Shown here in pieces: positions 26,764 to 35,294 of a stretch of DNA of 64,000 nt. Each line of letters opens with the position of its first letter. Position 1 is the stretch's first letter. Made by a program: the position numbers and the translations under genes. The notes beneath the pieces were generated by a model. It worked only from the letters and a program-made list of their open reading frames with translations. It had not been told where the DNA came from and made no database searches. Source of the stretch: Mesorhizobium norvegicum (GTDB taxonomy: Bacteria > Pseudomonadota > Alphaproteobacteria > Rhizobiales > Rhizobiaceae); the NCBI RefSeq assembly GCF_004919685.1, contig NZ_SMYZ01000022.1:1-64000 (forward strand). Reading direction: 5' to 3'.

Positions 26764-28260
26764 ATGTCGATTGAACATACATTGTGGGCGCAAGACGCAA
26801 CCGGCCTCGCCGACCTGGTCCGCAAGGGCGACATTTCGGCCGTCGAGCTGACCGAAGCCGCGATCGCCCGTGCCGAGGCCACCCGCCCCGACATCAACGC
26901 CACGGCCGAGCCGCTCTACGATGCCGCGCGGGCGCGAGCGAAGACCGTCGACCGCTCGCTGCCGCTGGCCGGCGTTCCCTTCGCCATCAAGGATCTCGGC
27001 ATCGCCATCAAGGGTGTGCCGACGCATGGCGGCAGCCGCATTCCGGCATGGCTGGCCGATGTCAATTCGGTGCTTACCGACCGCTATCTCGCCGCCGGGC
27101 TCATTCCGATCGTCACCTCGACGTCGCCGGAACACGGGCTGCGGCTGATGACCGAATCCAAGGCCTTCGGCATCACCCGCAATCCCTGGAACACCGGCCA
27201 CACCAGCGGTGGCTCGTCGGGTGGTGCGGCGGCACTGGTCGCCGCCGGTGTGGTGCCGGTGGCGCATGCCTCGGATGGCGGCGGCTCGATCCGCGTGCCT
27301 GCCGCCTGCACCGGGCTTGTCGGCCTGAAGACGTCGCGCGGCCGCACACCGCTGACGCCCCTGGTGAGCGAAAGCTGGTACGGCATGGTGGTCGATCATG
27401 CGCATACCCGTTCGGTGCGCGATTGCGCATTGCTGCTCGACCTCACCCACGGTCCCGACCTTTTGTCGCCCTATGCCGCGCGGCCGCCGAAAGGCACGTT
27501 CGCGGCAGCTGCGGCGCGCGATCCCGGCAAGCTCAGGCTGGCCGTTTACCGCAAATCGCCGCTTGGCCTGCCGATCTCGGACGAGACGCTCAAAGCGCTC
27601 GACACGGCGGTGGCGCTTGCCCGCGAGGGCGGCCATACGGTCACGGAGATCGATCTGCCCTCTATCGGGCGCGATTTCTTCGCCGACTTCTGCAGGACGG
27701 TTGCCTCTGCCGTCGCCGGCACGATGCGTGCGGAAGCGCTGCGTGTCGGCCGTTCCGTTTCGGGCGACATCGAGCGCGCCACGCGCATGCTCGCCCGCTT
27801 CGGCGAAATGGTGTCGGCCGGCGAGACCTATGCAGACCTGCAGCGGCTGCATGCCGCCGCGCGGCAGCTGATCGCGGAGACCGCGCAGTATGACGCCGTG
27901 CTGATGCCGATCATTGCCCACCCGCCGCTCGCCTGCGGCGCCATGGATCCGAAAGGCGCCGATGAGCTCATCGAGAACCTGCTAGACAAGCTTCACCTGA
28001 CGGCCTTGCTGAAGCTGAAGCCGTTCTTCGGCCAGCTGATGGACAAGAGCCTTTGGTTCACCCATTGGCCGGCGATCCAGAATGTCAGCGGCCAGCCGTC
28101 GATCGCGCTGCCGGTCCATGTCACCGACGCCGGCCTGCCGATCGGCATCCAGGCAGCGGGCCGTCCGGGCGACGAAGAGACGCTGCTGTCGCTCGCCGCG
28201 CAGATGGAGAAGATCTCGGGTTGGCTGGGTCGCAGGGCGCCGCTGATGGCGCCGTCGTGA
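26764..28260 (+). CDS. Amidase (amidase signature family)
   Basis: Amide hydrolase of 498 residues. The Ser-cisSer-Lys triad is complete: Lys76 (AIKDLG), Ser151 in TSGGSSGG, and nucleophile Ser175 in SDGGGSIRVPA. The spacings of 75 and 24 residues equal those of FAAH. A hydrophobic GLPIGIQAAGRPGDE region closes the fold. The ATG at 26764 follows GGGGGAG. No signal peptide or GatB/GatC neighbour is present, so this is a stand-alone amidase rather than GatA. Acceptor amide unknown; it is divergent from the sigma factor. Confidence 0.93.
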   Translation: MSIEHTLWAQDATGLADLVRKGDISAVELTEAAIARAEATRPDINATAEPLYDAARARAKTVDRSLPLAGVPFAIKDLGIAIKGVPTHGGSRIPAWLADVNSVLTDRYLAAGLIPIVTSTSPEHGLRLMTESKAFGITRNPWNTGHTSGGSSGGAAALVAAGVVPVAHASDGGGSIRVPAACTGLVGLKTSRGRTPLTPLVSESWYGMVVDHAHTRSVRDCALLLDLTHGPDLLSPYAARPPKGTFAAAAARDPGKLRLAVYRKSPLGLPISDETLKALDTAVALAREGGHTVTEIDLPSIGRDFFADFCRTVASAVAGTMRAEALRVGRSVSGDIERATRMLARFGEMVSAGETYADLQRLHAAARQLIAETAQYDAVLMPIIAHPPLACGAMDPKGADELIENLLDKLHLTALLKLKPFFGQLMDKSLWFTHWPAIQNVSGQPSIALPVHVTDAGLPIGIQAAGRPGDEETLLSLAAQMEKISGWLGRRAPLMAPS

Positions 28261-28366
28261 TGACGAGGTCGTGAGGCGCTCGAATATGACAGCAAAGCCA
28301 TTTGCGGGCAGCGCCAATTCCCGCTAAGACGCCGCCGTCCTTACCGATCTTCAGGGAAACAAGCCG

Positions 28367-29260
28367 ATGACGGAAATAACCGCCACCGCCGAAATGCAGG
28401 CCGCCCTGCTGTCGCGGGCGCTGCCCTACATGCAGCGTTACGAGCACAAGACCGTCGTGGTGAAATATGGCGGCCACGCCATGGGCGATATCGAACTCGG
28501 CAAGGCGTTTGCCCGCGATATCGCGCTCCTGAAGCAATCCGGTGTCAACCCTATCGTCGTCCATGGTGGCGGCCCGCAGATCGGCGCCATGCTGGCCAAG
28601 ATGGGCATTGAATCCAAGTTCGAGGGCGGTCTTCGCGTCACCGACCAGAAGACGGTCGAGATCGTCGAAATGGTGCTGGCCGGTTCGATCAACAAGGAGA
28701 TCGTCGCGCTGATCAACGCCGAGGGCGAATGGGCGATCGGCCTGTGCGGCAAGGACGGCAACATGGTTTTCGCCGAAAAAGCGCGCAAGACCATGATCGA
28801 TCCGGACTCCAACATCGAGCGCGTGCTCGATCTCGGCTTTGTCGGCGAGCCGGTCGAGGTCGACCGCACGCTGCTCGACCTTCTGGCGCGTTCCGAAATG
28901 ATCCCGGTGCTGGCGCCGGTGGCGCCGGGCCGGGACGGTCACACCTACAACATCAACGCCGACACCTTCGCCGGCGCCATTGCCGGCGCCTGCCAGGCGA
29001 CACGGCTGCTGTTCCTCACCGACGTGCCCGGCGTGCTCGACAAGAACAAGAAGCTGATCGACGAACTGACCGTGGCCGAGGCCAAGGCGCTGATCAAGGA
29101 CGGCACGGTGTCGGGCGGCATGATCCCCAAGGTCGAGACCTGCATCGAAGCGATCGAGCGCGGCGTCGAAGGCGTTGTCATCCTCAACGGCAAGACGCCG
29201 CATGCGGTGCTGCTCGAACTGTTCACCGAACACGGCGCTGGCACGCTGATCGTGCCCTGA
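28367..29260 (+). CDS. argB: Acetylglutamate kinase
   Basis: Second enzyme of arginine synthesis: phosphorylates N-acetyl-L-glutamate. The 297 residues show KYGGHAMG (ATP phosphate-binding Lys), [10 protein letters not shown] for substrate, [13 protein letters not shown], and the terminal [19 protein letters not shown]. The N-terminal extension (about 1-30, [15 protein letters not shown]) is the helix that makes arginine-inhibited hexamers, so feedback inhibition is expected. This is a core chromosomal gene, usually close to engB and the nucleotidase/dapD block. Confidence 0.97.
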   Translation: MTEITATAEMQAALLSRALPYMQRYEHKTVVVKYGGHAMGDIELGKAFARDIALLKQSGVNPIVVHGGGPQIGAMLAKMGIESKFEGGLRVTDQKTVEIVEMVLAGSINKEIVALINAEGEWAIGLCGKDGNMVFAEKARKTMIDPDSNIERVLDLGFVGEPVEVDRTLLDLLARSEMIPVLAPVAPGRDGHTYNINADTFAGAIAGACQATRLLFLTDVPGVLDKNKKLIDELTVAEAKALIKDGTVSGGMIPKVETCIEAIERGVEGVVILNGKTPHAVLLELFTEHGAGTLIVP

Positions 29261-29297
29261 GCGGCGAACGGCCGCTTGGCCGCTCGCCGCCGATCGA

Positions 29298-29696
29298 TCA
29301 GGCGGCCTGAGGAAGGCGCGCGATGACCTTTATCTCGAAATCGAAGCCCGCCAGCCAGTTCACGCCCACCGCGGTCCAGTTCGTGTAAGGCGGTTCACCG
29401 AACGCCTTCAGCCGAACGGCGTCGATCGCCTCCCACTGCGCGGCCGGATCGGTGTGGAACGTGGTCACGTCGACGATGTCGTCGAACGTGCAGCCGGCGG
29501 CCTTCAGCACGGCCGCGAGATTGTCGAAGGCAAGCTGCACCTGCTTTTCGAAGACCGGCTCGGGCGACCCGTCCTCGCGGCTGCCGACCTGGCCCGAGAC
29601 AAACAGCAAGTCTCCTGAGCGGATCGCCGCCGAATAGCGGTTGATTTCATAGAGAGCCTGCCGGCCGGCAGGGAAGATCGCATCGCGTTTGGTCAT
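29298..29696 (-). CDS. RidA/YjgF-family protein
   Basis: Trimeric RidA-family protein of 132 residues. Family features are SAAIRSGDLLFVSGQVG, a middle QVQLAFDNLAAVLKAAGCTFDDIVDVTTF, and the C-terminal end FEIKVIARLP. The conserved Arg of RidA-type deaminases, usually in the IPxR segment near residue 105, is not evident (PYTNWTAVGVNWL), so imine deaminase activity is doubtful. It converges on argB. Upstream are three closely spaced palindromes that look like an operator array, so expression is probably regulated. Confidence 0.85.
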   Translation of the reverse strand: MTKRDAIFPAGRQALYEINRYSAAIRSGDLLFVSGQVGSREDGSPEPVFEKQVQLAFDNLAAVLKAAGCTFDDIVDVTTFHTDPAAQWEAIDAVRLKAFGEPPYTNWTAVGVNWLAGFDFEIKVIARLPQAA

Positions 29697-29771
29697 TTTC
29701 CATCCAATTAACAAGGCAGGCCGATCTCCAGAGCGATCGCGACCTGCGCTTCACACTGTCCGAGGCATTTT

Positions 29772-29839
29772 ACATACGCCCCGTATGTGGGATGTGGATA
29801 CATACGTTGCGTATGTCAATGCGCATACGTCGCGTATTT
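29772..29839. promoter_or_regulatory. Array of three palindromic operators upstream of the RidA-like gene
   Basis: Site 1 (29772-29788) and site 2 (29800-29816) are perfect inverted repeats ACATACG-N3-CGTATGT. Site 3 (29823-29839) keeps the ATACG-TCG-CGTAT core. Centres are 28 and 23 bases apart. The array is 76-143 bases before the RidA-like start. Such palindromes suit TetR-type dimers, but no TetR gene is adjacent. Confidence 0.65.
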
Positions 29840-29861
29840 TTCTGAGATTGCCCAGAGCAGG

Positions 29862-31409
29862 TCAGGCGCCCGGTGAAATCGAGACGACGGTTCCGGCCGG
29901 CTTGCGTGGCGGACGCGCGACGGTCATCGATTCCTCCTCGGCGTCCTGCGGCGCACCCCAGAATTCGGCCAGTGTCGGGCCGTCTTTCACCCTGATGTCA
30001 CGGACCAGAAATCCCCAGACCTCGCGGAACCAGACGCGGCGGCCCATCTGCGTGTACCAGCGCATCGAGTGGCGCTGCTCGGGATCCCTATGGAACAGGA
30101 TGCGCGCCAGCGCCTTCGGCCGCGACTGCACCGCCAGCTCGATCAGCTTGACGCTGAAGAACAGCATCCACGGCTTCAGTCGCGTCATCTGCAGCACCTG
30201 GTGCTTGTAGTCCCACAGGCGCGCGTCCTGCTGAATCACCTTGCGATCCCGGGCGATGCGGAAGAACGGCGTCCAGCGATGCGGCGTCACATAGAGCGCC
30301 TGGATCTGGTCGGGGTCGTAGGCGATGAGCTGCCGGAAGCCGCGCCAAAGGTCACGAAACCCTTCATCCTCGAAGCCGGCCACCCAGGTCGCCATCGACA
30401 GGATGCCATGCAGGCGCAGCAGCCTTATCGCTTCGCGGTCGGATGAGGTGCTGCCGCCCTTGCGGATCAATTGAAGCGTCTGCTCGTCGGTGTTTTCCAT
30501 GCCGAGCAGCCAGTGGATGACACCGGCCTTGCGGTAGAGATGCAGCATGTCGGCATCGCGCACGATGTCGTCGGCGCGGGTCGAGCCGACGATCAGCACC
30601 GGCACGTTCTCGGCGATCATCGCATCGAGGAAGGCGCGCCAGGCTTTCTTCGAGACCGTCGGATTCTCGTCGGCAAGATTGATCAGCTCGACGCCGTATT
30701 CGCGGTGCAGCCAGGCGATTTCTTGCGCGAATTTCACGGGATCGCGATGCCGCCAGCGGGTCCAGAAGCCGCGCTGGCCGCAATAGTTGCACAGATGCGG
30801 ACAGCCGCGCGAAAACTGCATGACCACGGCCCGCTTGCCGCCCCAGTAGCTGTAATTGATATGGTCGATCAGCTCCCAGCCGACGCGATAGGCGTCGAGG
30901 TCGGCGATGGTCATGGCCGGCTGCGTAGCGAAGGGACGGCGCAGATCGTCGCGAAAGGCGATTCCGGCCACGCTCGCCGGCGGCTGGCGCATCTCCAGCG
31001 CCTCCACCAGCGCCACGACGGTCGCCTCGCCCTCGCCGCGCACGATGAAGTCGAAGGCATCCGTTGCGGTCAGAATGTCGCGCCAGTGATAGGTCGGAAA
31101 GACGCCGCCATAGATGATGATGGTCGCCGGCTCGCGCTCCTTGATCATGCGTGCGAGCAGCAGGGCGGTCGGATGCGCCGAGGTCGAGCCGGAATGGCCG
31201 ATCAGGATGAAGTCGGGGCGGTCGGCGAGCGCGTTGCGCACCACACTCTCGAGCGGCATCGGCCCGAATTCGGCGTCGACGAGCCGCACCTCATGGCCGG
31301 CATCGATCAGCGGGCCGCCCAGCGCCAGCAGGCCGAGCGGCGGCAGATGATCGTCGGGCACGCGGCTGCCGATGGCGGTGTGCGGCGGATTGATCAGGAC
31401 GATTTTCAT
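29862..31409 (-). CDS. BchE-like cobalamin-binding radical SAM protein
   Basis: Radical-SAM enzyme of 515 residues. The N-terminal half (about 1-150) is a B12-binding domain starting KIVLINPPHTAIGSRVPDDHLPPLGLLALGG. The SAM cluster is Cys203, Cys207 and Cys210 (RGCPHLCNYCGQ). The stretch GQRGFWTRWRHRDPVKFAQE and the C-terminal YVTPHRWTPFF closely match anaerobic Mg-protoporphyrin monomethyl ester cyclase (BchE), as I recall that family. No other bacteriochlorophyll gene is nearby, so either it is an orphan BchE or it acts on another substrate. It is monocistronic. Confidence 0.85.
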   Translation of the reverse strand: MKIVLINPPHTAIGSRVPDDHLPPLGLLALGGPLIDAGHEVRLVDAEFGPMPLESVVRNALADRPDFILIGHSGSTSAHPTALLLARMIKEREPATIIIYGGVFPTYHWRDILTATDAFDFIVRGEGEATVVALVEALEMRQPPASVAGIAFRDDLRRPFATQPAMTIADLDAYRVGWELIDHINYSYWGGKRAVVMQFSRGCPHLCNYCGQRGFWTRWRHRDPVKFAQEIAWLHREYGVELINLADENPTVSKKAWRAFLDAMIAENVPVLIVGSTRADDIVRDADMLHLYRKAGVIHWLLGMENTDEQTLQLIRKGGSTSSDREAIRLLRLHGILSMATWVAGFEDEGFRDLWRGFRQLIAYDPDQIQALYVTPHRWTPFFRIARDRKVIQQDARLWDYKHQVLQMTRLKPWMLFFSVKLIELAVQSRPKALARILFHRDPEQRHSMRWYTQMGRRVWFREVWGFLVRDIRVKDGPTLAEFWGAPQDAEEESMTVARPPRKPAGTVVSISPGA

Positions 31410-31519
31410 GGCGGACCTCCTGGGCAGTTGGTCCGCGCAAATTGGCCGGCGATGTGGACACGCGCTTGGCCCATTTCAGCAGTTTGCGTGCAGCTTTCCC
31501 GCAAGAATGCGGGGCACCA

Positions 31520-31996
31520 TCACCGCCTGAGGTGGGCGAGCGGCACGTGGCCGGGTCCCTTGATGTTCTGTAGCACGAGTTGGGTGTGGACGTCGCGCAC
31601 GCCGTCGAGCCGCATCAGCCGGTGCATGACGAAGGCGTTGAGCTCGTCGACCGACGGCACCATGACATGCAGCAGGAAATCGTGGTCGCCGGTCATCGTC
31701 CAGCACGACGACACCTCGTCCATGCGCTGCACGGCGGCAATGAAGCTTTCGGGCGAGCCGTCGCTGTGGCTGACAAGACGCACCTGGATGAACACCTCGA
31801 CCATCAGCCCGACCGCGCGGCGGCTGATAACCGCGGCAAATCCCTTGATGATGCCGGCCTCCTGCAGCGCCTCGAAGCGCCGCGCGCACGGCGTCGTCGA
31901 TAGGCCGATCTCTTGTGCCAGTTCGGACACCGGCTTGCGCCCGTCACGCTGCAGGACATCGAGCATCTTGATCTCGAACTCATCGAACTGAGGCAT
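31520..31996 (-). CDS. Lrp/AsnC-family transcriptional regulator
   Basis: Leucine-responsive-type regulator of 158 residues. The N-terminal helix-turn-helix (about 5-55) is DEFEIKMLDVLQRDGRKPVSELAQEIGLSTTPCARRFEALQEAGII. The C-terminal RAM effector domain (about 70-150) contains SSCWTMTGDHDFLLHVMV, which binds amino acids. The start at 31996 follows AAGGAGTGAAA. It is divergent from phenylalanine hydroxylase with a perfect palindrome between them, so it probably activates phhA in response to phenylalanine. Confidence 0.93.
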   Translation of the reverse strand: MPQFDEFEIKMLDVLQRDGRKPVSELAQEIGLSTTPCARRFEALQEAGIIKGFAAVISRRAVGLMVEVFIQVRLVSHSDGSPESFIAAVQRMDEVSSCWTMTGDHDFLLHVMVPSVDELNAFVMHRLMRLDGVRDVHTQLVLQNIKGPGHVPLAHLRR

Positions 31997-32066
31997 TTTC
32001 ACTCCTTGGAGATGATTTCTGAGGGAATATTATCTCGAATTCTGCCTTCGAGCCATCATCAAAATC

Positions 32067-32084
32067 GATTTGCCTCGGCAAATC
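32067..32084. promoter_or_regulatory. Candidate Lrp-type operator between lrp-like gene and phhA
   Basis: Perfect inverted repeat GATTTGCC-TC-GGCAAATC, 18 bases, 53 bases before phhA and 71 bases before the Lrp start. Lrp-family sites often contain TTGC...GCAA half-sites, which this matches. Confidence 0.6.
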
Positions 32085-32136
32085 CGGCTAGCCTTTCGGC
32101 ACGTCAGCCATTCATGATTTGCGAGGGAGAAAAACC

Positions 32137-32973
32137 ATGACGACGATGAGCGTTGCCGAATACGCCCGCGACTGCGCGGCGCAAGGATTGCGCGGCGACT
32201 ACTCGGTCTGCCGTTCCGATTTCACCGTGGCGCAGGGTTATGCTTACAGCGCCGAAGAGCAGGCGGTGTGGCGCACGCTGTGCGACCGCCAGACCAAACT
32301 GACGCGCAAGCTCGCCCACCATTCCTATCTCGACGGCGTCGAGAAGCTCGGCCTGCTCGACCGCATCCCCGATTTCGAGGCGGTCAGCGCCAAGCTGCGC
32401 AAGCTGACCGGCTGGGAGATCGTCGCCGTGCCGGGTCTCATTCCCGCCGCCCCCTTCTTCGATCATCTCGCCAACCGCCGCTTCCCGGTCACCAATTGGC
32501 TGCGGACCAGGCAGGAGCTCGACTACATCGTCGAGCCCGACATGTTCCACGATTTCTTCGGCCACGTGCCGGTGCTGTCGCAGCCGGTGTTCGCCGATTT
32601 CATGCACATGTATGGCCGCAAGGCCGGCGACATCATTGCGCTGGGCGGCGACGAGATGATCACCCGGCTCTACTGGTACACGGCAGAATATGGCCTGATG
32701 CAGGAGGCCGGTCAGCCGCTGAAAGCCTTCGGCGCCGGCCTGATGTCGTCGTTCACCGAATTGCAGTTCGCCGTCGACAGCAAGGACGCCCATCACGTGC
32801 CCTTCGACCTGGAAACGGTGATGCGGACCGGCTACGAGATCGACAAGTTCCAGCGCGCCTATTTCGTGCTGCCGTCGTTCGACGCCTTGCGCGATGCCTT
32901 CCAGACCGCCGACTTCGAGGCAATCGTCGCCCGCCGCAAAGGCCAGCCGGCGCTCGACCCGGCAACGGTCTAG
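32137..32973 (+). CDS. phhA: Phenylalanine 4-monooxygenase
   Basis: Pterin-dependent iron enzyme converting phenylalanine to tyrosine, 278 residues. The iron ligands are visible as His138 and His143 (FHDFFGHVP) and Glu184 (YTAEYGL), numbering identical to the bacterial enzyme of Chromobacterium. The start at 32137 has GAGGGAGA upstream. There is no regulatory ACT domain, as usual in bacteria. The pterin-recycling dehydratase PhhB is not in the window. The divergent Lrp-type gene probably controls it. Confidence 0.96.
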   Translation: MTTMSVAEYARDCAAQGLRGDYSVCRSDFTVAQGYAYSAEEQAVWRTLCDRQTKLTRKLAHHSYLDGVEKLGLLDRIPDFEAVSAKLRKLTGWEIVAVPGLIPAAPFFDHLANRRFPVTNWLRTRQELDYIVEPDMFHDFFGHVPVLSQPVFADFMHMYGRKAGDIIALGGDEMITRLYWYTAEYGLMQEAGQPLKAFGAGLMSSFTELQFAVDSKDAHHVPFDLETVMRTGYEIDKFQRAYFVLPSFDALRDAFQTADFEAIVARRKGQPALDPATV

Positions 32974-33033
32974 CTTCCGCAACAGCGTGTCGCGATCTCC
33001 CGCCCTCAATGGGGGCGGGAGCCATCGGCACTC

Positions 33034-33534
33034 CTATCGCCCGTTTAGAGTGTCGGACCCCTCGGCCTTCAGCCGCGCCAGCTGGTCGCGCTGCAGGCCG
33101 AGTGCGGCGTTGACGAAGCGCGATATGGTGACGAGCTCCGCGTCGCCGAAGCTGGCGATGACCTTTTCGCCTTCGCGCGCGATGGCGCCGTAGTAGCGCG
33201 CCGACAGCTCCCGCGTCGCCTCGGTCGCCTCTATCACCACCTTGCGCCTGTCCTCGAGACTGCGCATGCGCGTCAGCAGGCCGCGCGCCTCCAGCCGGTC
33301 GATCAGCGCGGTCACCGCAGCCGGCGTCAGCCCGGTCGCTGTAGCGATCGCGCCGGCCGATTGCGGGCCGCCATGGAGCAGCCCGATGCAATGGCGTTCG
33401 GCCATGTTCAGCCCGAGCCTCACCCCCACCGCTTCGTCATAGGCCTGCGTCGCATCCTGCCATTGCATGATGGCAAGGCCGATGGAGGCAGTCAGTTCTG
33501 CACGATTCTGGGTTGACGAATTTACTTCGCTCAT
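33034..33534 (-). CDS. MarR-family transcriptional regulator
   Basis: Winged-helix regulator of 166 residues. The recognition region reads SAGAIATATGLTPAAVTALIDRLEARGLLTRMRSLEDRRKVVIEAT. The C-terminal dimer helix follows. It is divergent from a small membrane protein gene with 94 bases between them containing two TCTAAC direct repeats. No efflux or catabolic gene is adjacent, so its target is unknown. Confidence 0.88.
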   Translation of the reverse strand: MSEVNSSTQNRAELTASIGLAIMQWQDATQAYDEAVGVRLGLNMAERHCIGLLHGGPQSAGAIATATGLTPAAVTALIDRLEARGLLTRMRSLEDRRKVVIEATEATRELSARYYGAIAREGEKVIASFGDAELVTISRFVNAALGLQRDQLARLKAEGSDTLNGR

Positions 33535-33628
33535 CTAACTATCAATCTGTCTAACATTTCGACTATCGCAGCAATATGCGGCCGCACTGCCTGCAAGGCA
33601 AGAGCCGGCCGCCGACAAGGAGTGAAAA

Positions 33629-33796
33629 ATGAGTTTGATTCAGCAGCGCGCGCCCCTCTCGCATGAGGAGGAGTTCAAATACGCCAAGCTGGCGATGGAA
33701 TGGTATGGCTGGGGCTCTCCCATCGGCCTCGGCATTCTGCTCGTCTCGCTGGCCGCAGCCGCCGTGCTGGTGCGCATCGCCGTCTACGGCTTTTGA
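33629..33796 (+). CDS. Small single-helix membrane protein, unknown
   Basis: A 55-residue protein, MSLIQQRAPLSHEEEFKYAK at its start, that I do not recognise. An amphipathic/charged N-terminal half is followed by one hydrophobic helix (IGLGILLVSLAAAAVLVRIAVYGF). The start is supported by AAGGAG seven bases upstream. Its position divergent from a MarR gene suggests it is that regulator's target. Possibly an inner-membrane stress or accessory peptide. Confidence 0.7.
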   Translation: MSLIQQRAPLSHEEEFKYAKLAMEWYGWGSPIGLGILLVSLAAAAVLVRIAVYGF

Positions 33797-33854
33797 GCTA
33801 TACCGCGCATCCGCCGGCGCCATCACTCGCGCCGGCGAATTTGCCGTGGGGCCG

Positions 33855-35294
33855 TCAGACGGTGACCACCTTGCTCAGATGGTCGCCCAGCCGGCAGGCC
33901 AGCGCGGTGATCGTCGTCGTCGGGTTGCATTGGCCCGATGTGCAGAACACCGAGGAGCCGCCGACATAGAGATTGTCCATGCCGTGCACCTTGCAGTTGG
34001 CGTCGACCACGCTCTTGCTGATGTCGGTGCCCATGCGCGTGCCGCCCATATGATGATGGCCCGCCGTCTCGTCATTGGTCGGATAGTCCTGGCCATTGCT
34101 GATCCAGTCGGCAATGCGCACCCGGCCGAGATTCTTCTCGATCAGCGTCGTGCCGAACAGTCTGAGCCCTTCGAGAAGGGTGCGATGTTCCAGCTCGGTT
34201 TTCTTCCAGTGCAGCTCGATGCGCGGTGCGCCGGCATGGTCGACATCGGTCTTCGACAGCTCGATCTGGTTGGAAGCCAGCGGCGCCTGTTCCCAGGCGA
34301 CGTAGAGCTGGGCGGCGCAGCGCAGTCTCTGGCTGAGCTGGTAGGACATCCATTCCGCCATGCTGGGCGCCGTGCAGGCGAGATCGGCGATAAGGCTCTT
34401 GACCCCCGGATACGGCGTCTCGATCAATCTGATGCCGAAATTCATGATCTGCAGCCGCTCCATGGCGGCAAGCGTCGGCGAGAAAAAGGCCTCGTTGACG
34501 GCATCGACCTCGAACGCGTTGTAGTCGGCCAGGATGGCATTGCCGCCTTCGAAGGTCGGATGCTCCATCCAGTAGCGGCCAAGCGCTGTCGCATTCGGCA
34601 CGACGCCGCCATTCGAGCGCTGGTTCGACCACAGAAGCAGCCGCGAATTCTCCAGTCCGCCGGTGCAGATAATGAAATAGTCGGCACTGAAGGAACCGGC
34701 ATCCTGGCCGTTCGACCACAGTCTGGCGCCCGTCACGCGTTTGCCGTCGCCAGCGAGTTCAGTGACGCATGTGTTGAGCACGACCGCTATGTTCTTGGCT
34801 TTGTCGAGTTCGTCGCCGAATTTCTCGGCGAAGCGCACAGCCGGGCTCTTGATCAGCTGCACCCAGCGAATGTCGTCCGAGATCGGCATGTCCGGTCGGA
34901 AGGCCGGAAGGTCGAGAATATCGCGCACTTCCGGTAGATAGGGCTCGATGTCGGTGCGGCGGATCGGCCAGCCCGTATCGGGCACCCAGGCCTTCGGCTC
35001 GAAATCCTGTTTGTCGAGCACGCGGCACCAGCCGGCCCAGTGGTTGGAACTGCCACCCATGAACCGCAGCCGGGTGATGTCGAGATCGAAATAGAAATCG
35101 CCGACCGTGGTGCCACGGTAGAAATCCTGCGACTCGTCGCTGAACTCACGCGAGCCGGCCTCCAGCACCACGACCGGAATGCCGGCGGCGCCAAGCTTGC
35201 GGGCAATGGTGGTGCCGGCCGGGCCGGAGCCGAGGATGCAGACCTTTGGGGTGAAATTCGCGGCGCGATACGCCTCGTAGCTGTCGAAGATCAT
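33855..35294 (-). CDS. GMC-family FAD oxidoreductase
   Basis: FAD-dependent alcohol/sugar-type dehydrogenase of 479 residues. The dinucleotide motif is ILGSGPAGTTIARKLG at about residue 20, then VLEAG. A GGSSNHW motif and the C-terminal GHHHMGGTRMG with NLYVGGSSVF and NPTTTITAL complete the GMC fold. It has no signal peptide of its own. It is directly coupled (ATGA) to a small upstream protein with a Tat-like leader, so export as a folded pair is plausible. Substrate unknown; relatives include gluconate and fructose dehydrogenase flavosubunits. Confidence 0.9.
   Translation of the reverse strand: MIFDSYEAYRAANFTPKVCILGSGPAGTTIARKLGAAGIPVVVLEAGSREFSDESQDFYRGTTVGDFYFDLDITRLRFMGGSSNHWAGWCRVLDKQDFEPKAWVPDTGWPIRRTDIEPYLPEVRDILDLPAFRPDMPISDDIRWVQLIKSPAVRFAEKFGDELDKAKNIAVVLNTCVTELAGDGKRVTGARLWSNGQDAGSFSADYFIICTGGLENSRLLLWSNQRSNGGVVPNATALGRYWMEHPTFEGGNAILADYNAFEVDAVNEAFFSPTLAAMERLQIMNFGIRLIETPYPGVKSLIADLACTAPSMAEWMSYQLSQRLRCAAQLYVAWEQAPLASNQIELSKTDVDHAGAPRIELHWKKTELEHRTLLEGLRLFGTTLIEKNLGRVRIADWISNGQDYPTNDETAGHHHMGGTRMGTDISKSVVDANCKVHGMDNLYVGGSSVFCTSGQCNPTTTITALACRLGDHLSKVVTV

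Noticed and set aside
33535-33558. Two TCTAAC direct repeats before the MarR gene at 33034 as an operator
   Set aside because: MarR sites are normally inverted repeats; two short direct copies are too weak to list as a site.
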